Shown: positions 1 to 8,145 of the stretch, in pieces | Layout of the letters: every line of letters starts with the position of its first letter | Position numbering within the stretch: position 1 is the stretch's first letter | The notes under the pieces: model-generated | Database searches by the model: none | What the model was told of the DNA's origin: nothing | What the model saw: only the letters and a program-made list of their open reading frames with translations | Origin: Streptomyces sp. S.PB5 | GTDB lineage: Bacteria; Actinomycetota; Actinomycetes; Streptomycetales; Streptomycetaceae | Direction: 5' to 3' | Assembly (NCBI RefSeq): GCF_030403745.1 | Contig: NZ_JAQMWP010000033.1 | Coordinates: forward strand, 1 to 64,000 | DNA: 64,000 nt | Program-made: the position numbers and the translations under genes

Positions 1-93
1 ATCGCGGAGACCCGGCGTCTGGAGCAGGTCAACGACTCCTTCGACGAGGTCCTCGGCGGCCGGGCCGAAGCCCGGCTCGTCTTCGAGTTCTGA
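1..93 (+). CDS. C-terminal end of a zinc-type alcohol dehydrogenase (partial)
   Basis: Only the last 30 residues and the TGA stop are inside the window; the gene begins upstream. The tail, with the pattern RRLEQVNDSF...LGGRAEARLVFEF, is the usual end of medium-chain, zinc-dependent alcohol dehydrogenases, where the last beta strand returns to the catalytic domain. An alcohol dehydrogenase next to USP and nitrate-reductase genes is also part of the S. coelicolor dormancy island. No catalytic residues are visible, so the call rests on a short tail and on context. Confidence 0.6.
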   Translation: MAETRRLEQVNDSFDEVLGGRAEARLVFEF

Positions 94-105
94 ACGTCGT
101 GCCGG

Positions 106-459
106 TCAGGCCTTCTTGACCACGCTGGACTTGAGCTGCATGGCGCCGAACCCGTCGACCTTGCAGTCGATGTCGTGGCCGTCGACACCGTCCACGAGCC
201 GGATGCCCCGCACCTTGGTGCCGGCCTTGATCCCGGTCGGGCTGCCTTTGACCTTCAGGGTCTTGACCACCGTGACGGTGTCGCCGTCGGAGAGGACGTT
301 TCCGACGGCGTCCCTGATCACCTTCTGCGCTGCGGGGCCTTCGGGCGCGAGGGTGGCGGGGGACCACTCATGCCCGCACTCCGGGCAGACCAGGAGCGCG
401 CCCATCTCGTAGGTGTAGGCGCTGGAACAGGTGGGGCACGGCGGCAGGATCTCGGTCAC
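106..459 (-). CDS. yjdM: YjdM/PhnA-family zinc-ribbon protein
   Basis: A 117-residue protein with an N-terminal zinc ribbon made of two CPxC knuckles (residues 8-11 and 25-28), followed by the PhnA beta-barrel domain (about 45-115) containing GDTVTVVKTLKVKG. The family is often labelled 'alkylphosphonate utilisation' for historical reasons, but its real function is unknown and nothing here suggests phosphonate use. The GTG start at 457-459 is chosen because the family begins just before the first cysteine pair. A TACACT -10 hexamer (466-471, minus strand) lies 6 nt upstream of the GTG, so the mRNA is probably leaderless. Confidence 0.85.
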   Translation of the reverse strand: MTEILPPCPTCSSAYTYEMGALLVCPECGHEWSPATLAPEGPAAQKVIRDAVGNVLSDGDTVTVVKTLKVKGSPTGIKAGTKVRGIRLVDGVDGHDIDCKVDGFGAMQLKSSVVKKA

Positions 460-465
460 GGGGCG

Positions 466-504
466 AGTGTAAGCAGTGGGATGCCGAGTTGCGTAATTTC
501 GCAA
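466..504 (-). promoter_or_regulatory. Leaderless promoter of the YjdM gene with an overlapping palindrome
   Basis: Minus-strand TACACT (466-471) is a good -10 and would start the transcript at or next to the GTG codon. Just upstream, at the -35 position, is the AT-rich inverted repeat TTGCG-taattt-CGCAA (489-504), a plausible repressor operator. The only other regulator sequence nearby is a decayed ArsR fragment. Confidence 0.45.
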
Positions 505-586
505 ATGGTCAGGTGCTGTGCCGGCTGTGCTCGCGGGTAGCCGCGGGCGCAGCCTTTCGCGTCTGCCCCCCCGGGGCGGGGCGGCC

Positions 587-760
587 ATCGAGGCTGAACC
601 GTCGGGCCTGTCGCAGCAGCCGACGGTCCTGTGTCGCTCGGGGATCGTGACGGTGACGCGGGCGAGGGCGACGGTGGTCCACGAACTGGCCGGCGGGGCC
701 ACTGCCGACCTGGTGAAGGCGGCGCGCCGGATCCTGACGGAGCCGCCGGCCGGTCTGACC
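587..760 (+). pseudogene. Decayed ArsR-family regulator fragment
   Basis: In the frame starting IEAEPSGLSQQ, about 58 codons align without gaps to the second half of the intact ArsR protein at 42347-42706: IEIEPSNLSQQLAVLRRSG against IEAEPSGLSQQPTVLCRSG, then an LAGG...KAARRILTE stretch matching LAGG...RAARRILTE. The N-terminal half, including helix 1 and the GHPVRIRVLELL segment, is missing upstream, and the frame runs on past position 760 into unrelated low-quality sequence. I read it as the remains of a third ArsR gene of this island rather than a working protein. Confidence 0.6.
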
Positions 761-1082
761 GCCGCCGTCCCTCGCTTCTGTGGCGCGGTCGGCTGGGCGC
801 CGGCTCGCGGCACCGGCCCGGAGCCTCGAGCTCGCCGCGATCCCCGCCGACGGGCCCCTCGTACCGGAGTCCCTGGAAGGGCGGCACGAGGGGCGGACCA
901 CCGGCCGGCCTGCGGGAGACACACAGGGCGCGTGACCCGATGACTCTCGTTACCCGTGCGGTTTCTGCCCGGCCGCTGTCGCAGGCGAGGATGGGCGGCA
1001 TGGTGTTGACGAGTGGGTGGATGCGACGGGGCGAGGCTCGGCGGACGGGGCTGCGCCGGTGTGCGGGGTCGGGGGTGGCACG
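761..1082. other. Gene-less stretch between ArsR remnant and ArsR gene
   Basis: No frame on either strand gives recognisable protein similarity. The stretch is GC-rich with long open frames on both strands, which is normal non-coding behaviour at this base composition. It must contain the promoter of the following ArsR gene, but I cannot place one; no GGGCCG-type palindrome is present. Confidence 0.4.
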
Positions 1083-1433
1083 GTGAGTATGCCGCTGTAC
1101 CAGCTGAAGGCCGAGTTCTTCAAAACCCTCGGTCATCCCGCGCGTATCCGGGTGTTGGAGCTGTTGAGCGAGCGTGAGCATGCGGTCGCGGAGATGCTGC
1201 CCGAGGTGGGTATCGAAGCCGCGCACCTGTCCCAGCAGCTGGCCGTGCTGCGACGCGCGAACCTGGTCGTGACCCGCAAGGAGGGCTCGAACGTGTACTA
1301 CTCGCTGACCAGCCCGCATGTGGCCGAGCTGTTGCGGGTGGCCCGCACGATCCTGTCCGGAGTCCTGGCCGGACAGGCCGAACTCCTCGCCGGCCTCCAG
1401 GCCGCGCAGAGGGAGGGGGACCGGCCCTCGTAG
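1083..1433 (+). CDS. ArsR/SmtB-family winged-helix repressor
   Basis: A 116-residue (GTG start) dimeric winged-helix regulator with the typical N-terminus LYQLKAEFFKTLGHPARIRV, a recognition helix around AHLSQQLAVLRRANLV and a wing of KEGSNVYYSL. There is no ELCVCDL metal motif and no cysteine at all, so it is unlikely to sense arsenic or zinc through thiols. Relatives of this subgroup often sit beside SulP transporters or redox genes. A GGGGGTGG sequence precedes the GTG at 1083; the ATG at 1089 is the alternative start. It is paralogous to the protein at 42347-42706 and convergent with the nitrate transporter gene. Confidence 0.85.
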   Translation: MSMPLYQLKAEFFKTLGHPARIRVLELLSEREHAVAEMLPEVGIEAAHLSQQLAVLRRANLVVTRKEGSNVYYSLTSPHVAELLRVARTILSGVLAGQAELLAGLQAAQREGDRPS

Positions 1434-1500
1434 GTCCGCCGGGCGCCTCACCTGCGCGGGACGACGGTCGGCAGACCGGCGTGCCGCCCCTGTGCACCGC

Positions 1501-2742
1501 TCAGTGCGGCTTCGCCACGGGCACGGGACCGAGCGCCGCCCGCCTCACGCCCGTACCGGTGTAGACGAGGGCGGCGGTCGCCACCGCGGCGAGCAGCAGC
1601 AGGCCCACCGCGTAGGAGCCGTACGTGCCGTAGAGCGAGCCCATCACCAGGGGCGGTACGAAGCCGCCCAGTCCGCCCGCGGCGCCGACGACACCCGTGA
1701 CCGAGCCGGTGCGCTCCGGCGGCGCCAACAGCGCCACGAAGGCGAACGTCGCCCCGCTCGCCGCGCCGAGTGCCGCAGCCATGCCCAGGAACGCGAGCGT
1801 GCCCAGCGGCGCGAGAGACGGGGTGGCGGACTGCACCAGGGCGCCCGAGGCAACCGCGGCCAGCGCCCCGGACAGCACCCGCACCGGTCCGACCCGGTCC
1901 GACAACCAGCCGCCGACGGGCCGCATCGCCACCGCGAGAAGGACGAACCCCGCCATGCGGTTCGCCGCGTCGGCCTGGGTGAGGCCGTATCCGGTCTTGA
2001 GGTAGGTGGGGAGGTAGACCGAGAAGGCGACATAGCCGCCGAAGGCGACCGCGTACAGGGCGGAGGCCTGCCAGGTGATGCCCAGCCGCAAGGTCTGGGC
2101 CAGACGTCGCGCCAGCGGCTCCGTGGGGGCCGCGCGTCCAGGGGCGTCCCGCAGCAAGGCCGCCGCCACCAGGGCGTAGACGATCAGGACTCCGGCCGTG
2201 ACCAGGAACGGGTTGGCGGTGCCGTACGCGTCCACCAGCTTCACCGTGGTCAGCGCGCTGATCGCCGTACCGCCCATGCCCATGCCGAAGACTCCGATGG
2301 CCAGCCCGCGCCGCTCGGGCGGGAACCAGGCACTGACGAACGGCACCCCCACGGCGAACGCGGTCCCACCGACCCCGAGGAAGAACCCGCCCACCAGCAG
2401 CGCCGGCAGCGAGTCGTGTCCGGCGAGGCCGAGGTAGAGCACGGGGATGACGGTAGCGGCCGTCACCAGCGGGAACATCACACGCCCGCCGTACCGGTCG
2501 GTGAGTGCCCCGACCGGGATCCGGCCCAGCGACCCGACCACGACCGGCACGGCCACCAGCAGCGACTGCTGGAACGACGACAGCTCCAGGGTGTCCTTGA
2601 AGCGCGGGCCGAGAGGGCTGAGCAGCGCCCACGCCCAGAAGTTGAGGGCGAACCCAAGGGTGGCGAGGACCAGCATCAGCAAGGCGCGCGCCGGCACCTG
2701 GGGACTCGGGGGAGTGCTCGGAGGGCTCGACGGCTGCAGCAT
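1501..2742 (-). CDS. narK: NarK-type nitrate/nitrite transporter (MFS)
   Basis: About 413 residues with 12 predicted membrane helices. Both nitrate-signature regions of the NarK/NasA family are visible: GVGGTAFAVGVPFVSAWFPP followed by GVFGMGMGGTAIS in the fifth helix area, and GVVGAAGGLGGFVPPLVMG in the eleventh. It probably imports nitrate and/or exports nitrite for the divergently transcribed narGHJI. ATG 2742 is preferred because GGAAGGGG lies 7 nt upstream; a GTG immediately before it is possible. A DosR-type box and -10 lie upstream on the minus strand. Confidence 0.9.
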   Translation of the reverse strand: MLQPSSPPSTPPSPQVPARALLMLVLATLGFALNFWAWALLSPLGPRFKDTLELSSFQQSLLVAVPVVVGSLGRIPVGALTDRYGGRVMFPLVTAATVIPVLYLGLAGHDSLPALLVGGFFLGVGGTAFAVGVPFVSAWFPPERRGLAIGVFGMGMGGTAISALTTVKLVDAYGTANPFLVTAGVLIVYALVAAALLRDAPGRAAPTEPLARRLAQTLRLGITWQASALYAVAFGGYVAFSVYLPTYLKTGYGLTQADAANRMAGFVLLAVAMRPVGGWLSDRVGPVRVLSGALAAVASGALVQSATPSLAPLGTLAFLGMAAALGAASGATFAFVALLAPPERTGSVTGVVGAAGGLGGFVPPLVMGSLYGTYGSYAVGLLLLAAVATAALVYTGTGVRRAALGPVPVAKPH

Positions 2743-2785
2743 CACAAGGCCCCTTCCATGGGCGTTCGCGGCCGGTTGTGCGATC

Positions 2786-2829
2786 AGACTCGTCGCTCAC
2801 GGCGCATCCGGGACGGGGCCGAAGGGCCT
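2786..2829 (-). promoter_or_regulatory. DevR/OsdR-type promoter of narK
   Basis: The palindrome GGGGCCGAAGGGCCT (2815-2829) is centred 33.5 bp upstream of a minus-strand GAGTCT hexamer (2786-2791). The expected transcript start near 2779 leaves a short leader with a ribosome site before ATG 2742. Confidence 0.55.
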
Positions 2830-2880
2830 CGCCGAGCCTGCGAGGGGCGGCCGCGCTCCGGGGCCGGACGGGGTGGGACC

Positions 2881-2925
2881 AGGGCCGTTCGGCCCAAGGA
2901 GGCTCGGTGCACAGCCGCTTAGCGT
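2881..2925 (+). promoter_or_regulatory. DevR/OsdR-type promoter of narGHJI
   Basis: The near-perfect palindrome AGGGCCGTTCGGCCC (2881-2895) is centred 34.5 bp before TAGCGT (2920-2925), a good Streptomyces -10. The predicted transcript start, about 2932-2934, coincides with ATG 2934, implying a leaderless narG mRNA. Confidence 0.65.
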
Positions 2926-2933
2926 TCTCGCCC

Positions 2934-5900
2934 ATGGGGAACGACAACAACGCGAGTCCGGCGCACGGGACCTGGCCGCTCGCCGCCCGCCGGCTGCTGA
3001 CCCGCCGTGAGGTGTCGGCCGACGGACGCGCCGTCTTCGGTGTCGACGACGGCAAGTGGGAGGGCTTCTACCGGGACCGGTGGGCGCACGACAAGGTGGT
3101 GCGCTCCACGCACGGGGTGAACTGCACCGGTTCCTGCTCGTGGATGGTGTACGTCAAGGACGGCATCATCACCTGGGAGCACCAGGCCACCGACTACCCG
3201 TCGATCGGGGCGGACTGCCCCGAGTACGAGCCGCGCGGCTGTCCGCGCGGGGCGTCGTTCTCCTGGTACACCTACTCGCCCAGTCGAGTGCGCTACCCGT
3301 ATGTGCGTGGCGCGCTGCTGAAGCTGTGGCGCGAGGCGCGCAAGCGGCTCGGTGACCCGGTGGCGGCCTGGGCGGAGATCACCTCCGATCCGGCGAAGGC
3401 CCGCGCGTACAAGCGGGCGCGTGGCAAGGGCGGCCTGGTGCGCGCCGACTGGGACGAGGTGGCCGAGTTGGTCGCCGCCGCTCAGGTGCACACCGTCAAG
3501 GAGTACGGTCCCGACCGCGTCGCGGGCTTCTCGCCGATCCCGGCGATGTCGATGGCGTCCTTCGCGGCCGGCGCGCGGTTCCACTCCCTCATCGGCGGCA
3601 CGCTGCTGTCGTTCTACGACTGGTACGCGGACCTGCCGATCGCCTCACCGCAGGTCTTCGGCGACCAGACCGACGTCCCCGAGGCGGCGGACTGGTGGAA
3701 CGCGGGATACCTGATCATGTGGGGCTCCAACATCCCCGTCACCCGCACCCCGGACGCGCACTTCCTGACCGAGACCCGCTACAACGGCACCAAGGTCGTC
3801 GCCGTCAGCCCCGACTACGCGGACAACGTCAAGCACGCCGACGAATGGCTCGCCCCGCACCCCGGCACGGACGGGGCGCTGGCGATGGCCATGGGGCACG
3901 TGATCCTGCGTGAGTTCCTCGTCGACCGTGAGGTGCCGTACTTCCAGGACTACCTGCGGAAGTTCACCGACGCGCCGTTCCTGGTGACGCTGCGCGAGCA
4001 CGACCACGGTCTTGTCCCGGACGGGTTCCTCACCGCGGCCGACCTCGGCCGTGACGAGGAGAACGCCGAGTTCAAGACCGTTCTCCTGGACCGGGCCACC
4101 GGCGATCCGGTGGTCCCCGGCGGCTCGCTCGGCTTCCGGTGGGGGGAAGCCGGGCGAGGCCGTTGGAATCTCGATCTGGGCGACGTCGTCCCTGAGCTGA
4201 GCCTCATCGACCGCGCCGAGGACTCCGTCGAGATCGCTCTGCCCCGCTTCGACGAGGGCGGCACGGAGGGCGGTTCGGTCATGGTGCGCGGGGTGCCCGC
4301 GCGCCGGATCGGTGGACGGCTCGTCACCACGGTGTTCGATCTGATGCTGGCGCAGTACGGGGTGCGGCGCCCCGGTCTGCCGGGCAACTGGCCGGCGTCG
4401 TACGAGGACGCGTCGCAGCCGTACACGCCGGCCTGGCAGGAGACCGTCACCTCGGTGCCGGCGGAGCAGGCGGCCCGGATCGCCCGGGAGTTCGCCCGCA
4501 ACGCGGAACGCACCAACGGCCGGTCCATGATCGCGCTCGGTGCCGGCACCAACCACTGGTTCCACTCCGACACCATCTACCGCGCCTTCCTGGCGCTGGT
4601 GACGATGACCGGCTGCCAGGGCGTCAACGGGGGCGGTTGGGCGCACTATGTGGGCCAGGAGAAGATCCGCCCGATCACCGGGCTGCAGCATCTCGCGTTC
4701 GCCTTCGACTGGCAGCGGCCCACCCGGCACATGGCGGGCACCTCGTACTGGTACCTCAACACCGACCAGTGGCGCTACGAGGCCTTCGGGCCGGACGAGT
4801 TGGCGTCACCGCTGGGACAGGGCCGGTTCGCGGGACGGTCCACCGCCGACTGTCTGGCACAGGCGGTCCGCCTCGGCTGGACGCCCGGGCATCCCGGCTT
4901 CAACCGCAACCCGCTCGACCTGACGGACGAGGCGGCCGCCGCGGGCAAGCCGGTGGCCCAGCACATCGTGGACGAACTCAAGGCACGACGGCTGAAGTTC
5001 GCCGCCGAGGACCCCGACGACCCGGCCAACTTCCCGCGGGTGCTGACGGTATGGCGGGCCAACCTGCTCGGGTCCTCCGGCAAGGGCAACGAGTACTTCC
5101 TGCGCCACCTGCTGGGCACGGACGGGGCGGTCCGCTCCGAACAGACCCCGCCCGAGGGACGGCCGAAGGACGTGGTGTGGCGGGAGGAGGCCCCCGAGGG
5201 CAAGCTCGACCTGCTCGTCACGATGGACTTCCGGATGACCTCCACCGGCCTGCTCGCCGACGTGGTCCTGCCGGCCGCGACCTGGTACGAGAAGGACGAC
5301 CTGTCCAGCACGGACATGCACCCCTTCGTGCACGCCTTCACCCCGGCCATCGCCCCGCCCTGGCAGGCCCGCACCGACTACGACACCTTCCTCGCCATCG
5401 CCGACCGGTTCAGCGAGCTCGCCGCCGACCACCTCGGCACCCGCACCGACGTCCTGGCCGTGCCCCTGCTGCACGACACCCCCGACGAACTCGCCCAGCC
5501 CGGCGGAGTGGTGCGGGACTGGAGGACGGGGGAGTGCGAGCCGGTGCCCGGGCGGACCATGCCGAAGCTGGTCGTCATCGAACGGGACTACCCGGCCGTG
5601 GCGCAGAAGATCCGCGCGGTCGGTCCGCTCCTCGACACCCTCGGCACCACCACCAAGGGCGTCACCGTCCACCCGGACCGCGAGATCGACGAACTGCGCC
5701 GACGCAACGGCACCGTACGCGACGGCATCGCCGCCGGCCGCCCCTCGCTGGCCACCGCCACCGACATGTGCGAGGCGATCCTCGCCCTGTCCGGCACCAC
5801 CAACGGACGTCTGGCCACCGAGGGGTTCCGGGAGCTGGAGCGGCGGACCGGCAGCGAGGGACTCGTCGAACTCGCCGCCGAACGCGCGGCGGAGCGGATC

Positions 5901-6620
5901 ACCTTCGCCGACACCCGCACCCAGCCGCGCGCCGTGCTGACCTCGTACGAGTGGTCGGGCAGCGAGACCGGCGGCCGTCGCTACGCGCCGTTCGTCATCA
6001 ACACCGAGCACAAGAAGCCCTGGCACACCCTCACCGGCCGCCAGCACTTCTTCGTCCAGCACGACTGGATCGCCGAACTCGGCGAGCAACTGCCCGTCTA
6101 CCGGCCCCCGTTGAACACCCGGCGTCACTACGGTGACGAGCAGCTGCACGACGAGGGCCGGGCCGAGGTCACCGTGCGCTATCTGACTCCGCACTCCAAG
6201 TGGTCCATCCACTCCGAGTACCAGGACAACGCCCACATGCTCGCCCTGTCCCGCGGCGGCCCGGTGATCTGGATGTCCACCGCCGACGCCGAGAGGATCG
6301 GCGTGAAGGACAACGAGTGGATCGAGGCGTACAACCGCAACGGCATCGTCGCCGCCCGGGCCGTGGTCACCCACCGCATGCCCGAGGGGACGGTGTACAT
6401 GTACCACGCCAAGGACCGCACGGTGAACGTCCCGAAGACCGAGGTCGGCGGCCGTCGCGGCGGCATCCACAACTCCCTGACGCGGCTCCTGGTCAAACCC
6501 ACCCATCTCGCGGGCGGCTACGCGCAGTTCACGTACGCCTTCAACTACTACGGGCCGACCGGCAACCAGCGCGACGAGGTCACCGTGATCCGCCGCCGCA
6601 GCCAGGAGGTCGAGTACTGA
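2934..6620 (+). CDS. narG: Respiratory nitrate reductase alpha subunit NarG
   Basis: A 1228-residue molybdenum enzyme that reduces nitrate to nitrite with quinol electrons on the cytoplasmic side of the membrane. Ligands of the N-terminal FeS cluster are present in the order His60, Cys64, Cys68 and Cys103 (HGVNCTGSC, then RGCPRG), equivalent to E. coli His49/Cys53/57/92. The segment NAGYLIMWGSNIPVTRTPDAH carries the molybdenum-binding aspartate region. Length matches the family. I chose ATG 2934 because the upstream box and TAGCGT hexamer place the transcript start there; GTG 2907 with AAGGAGG four bases away would add nine residues but would then sit upstream of the predicted transcript start. 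Confidence 0.97.
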   Translation: MGNDNNASPAHGTWPLAARRLLTRREVSADGRAVFGVDDGKWEGFYRDRWAHDKVVRSTHGVNCTGSCSWMVYVKDGIITWEHQATDYPSIGADCPEYEPRGCPRGASFSWYTYSPSRVRYPYVRGALLKLWREARKRLGDPVAAWAEITSDPAKARAYKRARGKGGLVRADWDEVAELVAAAQVHTVKEYGPDRVAGFSPIPAMSMASFAAGARFHSLIGGTLLSFYDWYADLPIASPQVFGDQTDVPEAADWWNAGYLIMWGSNIPVTRTPDAHFLTETRYNGTKVVAVSPDYADNVKHADEWLAPHPGTDGALAMAMGHVILREFLVDREVPYFQDYLRKFTDAPFLVTLREHDHGLVPDGFLTAADLGRDEENAEFKTVLLDRATGDPVVPGGSLGFRWGEAGRGRWNLDLGDVVPELSLIDRAEDSVEIALPRFDEGGTEGGSVMVRGVPARRIGGRLVTTVFDLMLAQYGVRRPGLPGNWPASYEDASQPYTPAWQETVTSVPAEQAARIAREFARNAERTNGRSMIALGAGTNHWFHSDTIYRAFLALVTMTGCQGVNGGGWAHYVGQEKIRPITGLQHLAFAFDWQRPTRHMAGTSYWYLNTDQWRYEAFGPDELASPLGQGRFAGRSTADCLAQAVRLGWTPGHPGFNRNPLDLTDEAAAAGKPVAQHIVDELKARRLKFAAEDPDDPANFPRVLTVWRANLLGSSGKGNEYFLRHLLGTDGAVRSEQTPPEGRPKDVVWREEAPEGKLDLLVTMDFRMTSTGLLADVVLPAATWYEKDDLSSTDMHPFVHAFTPAIAPPWQARTDYDTFLAIADRFSELAADHLGTRTDVLAVPLLHDTPDELAQPGGVVRDWRTGECEPVPGRTMPKLVVIERDYPAVAQKIRAVGPLLDTLGTTTKGVTVHPDREIDELRRRNGTVRDGIAAGRPSLATATDMCEAILALSGTTNGRLATEGFRELERRTGSEGLVELAAERAAERITFADTRTQPRAVLTSYEWSGSETGGRRYAPFVINTEHKKPWHTLTGRQHFFVQHDWIAELGEQLPVYRPPLNTRRHYGDEQLHDEGRAEVTVRYLTPHSKWSIHSEYQDNAHMLALSRGGPVIWMSTADAERIGVKDNEWIEAYNRNGIVAARAVVTHRMPEGTVYMYHAKDRTVNVPKTEVGGRRGGIHNSLTRLLVKPTHLAGGYAQFTYAFNYYGPTGNQRDEVTVIRRRSQEVEY

Positions 6621-6621
6621 C

Positions 6622-8145
6622 ATGCGAGTGATGGCTCAGATCGCCATGGTGATGAACCTCGACAAGTGCATCGGCTGCCACACCTGCTCCGTCACCTGCA
6701 AGCAGACGTGGACCAACCGCACCGGAGTCGAGTACGCCTGGTTCAACAACGTCGAGACCAAGCCCGGCGTCGGCTACCCGCGCCGCTACGAGGACCAGGA
6801 ACAGTGGAAGGGCGGCTGGATGCTCGACAAGCGCGGCCGGCTGGTGCTGCGCTCCGGCGGCCGGGTCAAACGGCTGCTGTCGCTGTTCTCCAACCCCGAC
6901 CTGCCCTCCATCGAGGACTACTACGAGCCGGTGACGTACGACTACGACACGCTCGTCAGCGCCCCCGCCGGGCAGGACATCCCCGTCGCCCGCCCCCGCT
7001 CGGTCCTGACCGGCCGGCCCACTGCCGTCACCTGGGGCGCCAACTGGGAGGACGGCCTCGGCGGCGCCCCCGAACACGCCGCCGGCGACCCCAACTTGAG
7101 CGGGGAATGGGCGCAGAAAGTGAAGTTCGAGTTCGAGCAGACCTTCCTCTTCCATCTGCCGCGGCTGTGCGAGCACTGCCTCAACCCGGCCTGCGTCGCC
7201 GCCTGTCCGTCCGGCGCGCTGTACAAACGGGTCGAGGACGGCATCGTCCTCGTCGACCAGGACCGCTGCCGGGGCTGGCGGATGTGCGTGACGGCGTGCC
7301 CGTACAAGAAGGTGTACGTCAACCACGCCACCGGCAAGGCGGAGAAGTGCACGTTCTGCTTCCCCCGCATCGAGGCGGGGCAGCCCACGATCTGCTCCGA
7401 GACCTGTGTCGGACGGCTGCGCTACCTCGGCCTGCTGCTGTACGACGCCGACCGCGTCGGCGAGGCCGCGGCCACCCCGGACGAGCAGGACCTCCTGGAC
7501 GCCCAGCGCGGCGTGTTCCTGGACCCGCGCGATCCCGAAGTGCTCGACGCGGCAAGGAAGTCGGGGATCCCGCAGGACTGGCTGGATGCGGCCCGTCGCT
7601 CCCCGGTGTACGACCTGGTCGGCCGCTACAAGGTGGCGCTGCCGCTGCACCCGGAGTACCGCACCCTGCCCATGGTCTGGTACGTGCCCCCGCTCTCACC
7701 CGTCCTGGACGCCGTCGACACGGCCGGCGGGAACCAGGACGACCCCGATCATGTGTTCGCCGCCGTCACCCGCCTGCGGATCCCGCTGGACTACCTGGCC
7801 GAACTGTTCACCGCGGGGGACACGGACGTGGTGGCGGGCGTGCTGATGAAGCTCACCGCACTGCGCTCGTACATGCGCGGGCGCAGCCTCGGTGAGACCG
7901 GTGACGAGGCCGTGCTCGCCGCCGTGGGCCTGACCTCGCGCGAGGCGGAGGACCTGCACCGGCTGCTGGCCGTCGCCAAGTACCAGGACCGGTACGTCGT
8001 CCCCGCCGCGCACAAGGAGGACGCGGCCGCGCTCAGTGCCGTGGAGGACCGCTGCCCGGTCGGGACCACCGGCCCCGCCGAACCCCGCCGGGTCATGCTC
8101 GGCATCCCCACCCTGCGCCGTACGTCCACGGGAGACCGCCCATGA
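6622..8145 (+). CDS. narH: Nitrate reductase beta subunit NarH
   Basis: A 507-residue iron-sulfur subunit carrying electrons from NarI to NarG. Four cysteine groups are visible: CIGCHTCSVTCKQTWT at residues 15-30, CEHCLNPACVAACP near 184-197, CRGWRMCVTACP near 213-224, and CTFC with CSETC near 240-262. The tryptophan-containing group (CRGWRMC) is the expected [3Fe-4S] site. The gene starts one base after narG stops and its stop overlaps the narJ start, so the four genes form one translationally coupled operon. Confidence 0.97.
   Translation: MRVMAQIAMVMNLDKCIGCHTCSVTCKQTWTNRTGVEYAWFNNVETKPGVGYPRRYEDQEQWKGGWMLDKRGRLVLRSGGRVKRLLSLFSNPDLPSIEDYYEPVTYDYDTLVSAPAGQDIPVARPRSVLTGRPTAVTWGANWEDGLGGAPEHAAGDPNLSGEWAQKVKFEFEQTFLFHLPRLCEHCLNPACVAACPSGALYKRVEDGIVLVDQDRCRGWRMCVTACPYKKVYVNHATGKAEKCTFCFPRIEAGQPTICSETCVGRLRYLGLLLYDADRVGEAAATPDEQDLLDAQRGVFLDPRDPEVLDAARKSGIPQDWLDAARRSPVYDLVGRYKVALPLHPEYRTLPMVWYVPPLSPVLDAVDTAGGNQDDPDHVFAAVTRLRIPLDYLAELFTAGDTDVVAGVLMKLTALRSYMRGRSLGETGDEAVLAAVGLTSREAEDLHRLLAVAKYQDRYVVPAAHKEDAAALSAVEDRCPVGTTGPAEPRRVMLGIPTLRRTSTGDRP

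Noticed and set aside
106..924. Long N-terminal extension of the YjdM gene
   Set aside because: The extension is low-complexity Arg/Pro/Ala sequence, overlaps the decayed ArsR fragment, and the promoter with leaderless GTG lies inside it.
2907..2909. GTG start for narG with AAGGAGG four bases upstream
   Set aside because: It would lie upstream of the transcript start predicted from the box and TAGCGT; ATG 2934 also gives the usual family N-terminus. Kept only as an alternative.
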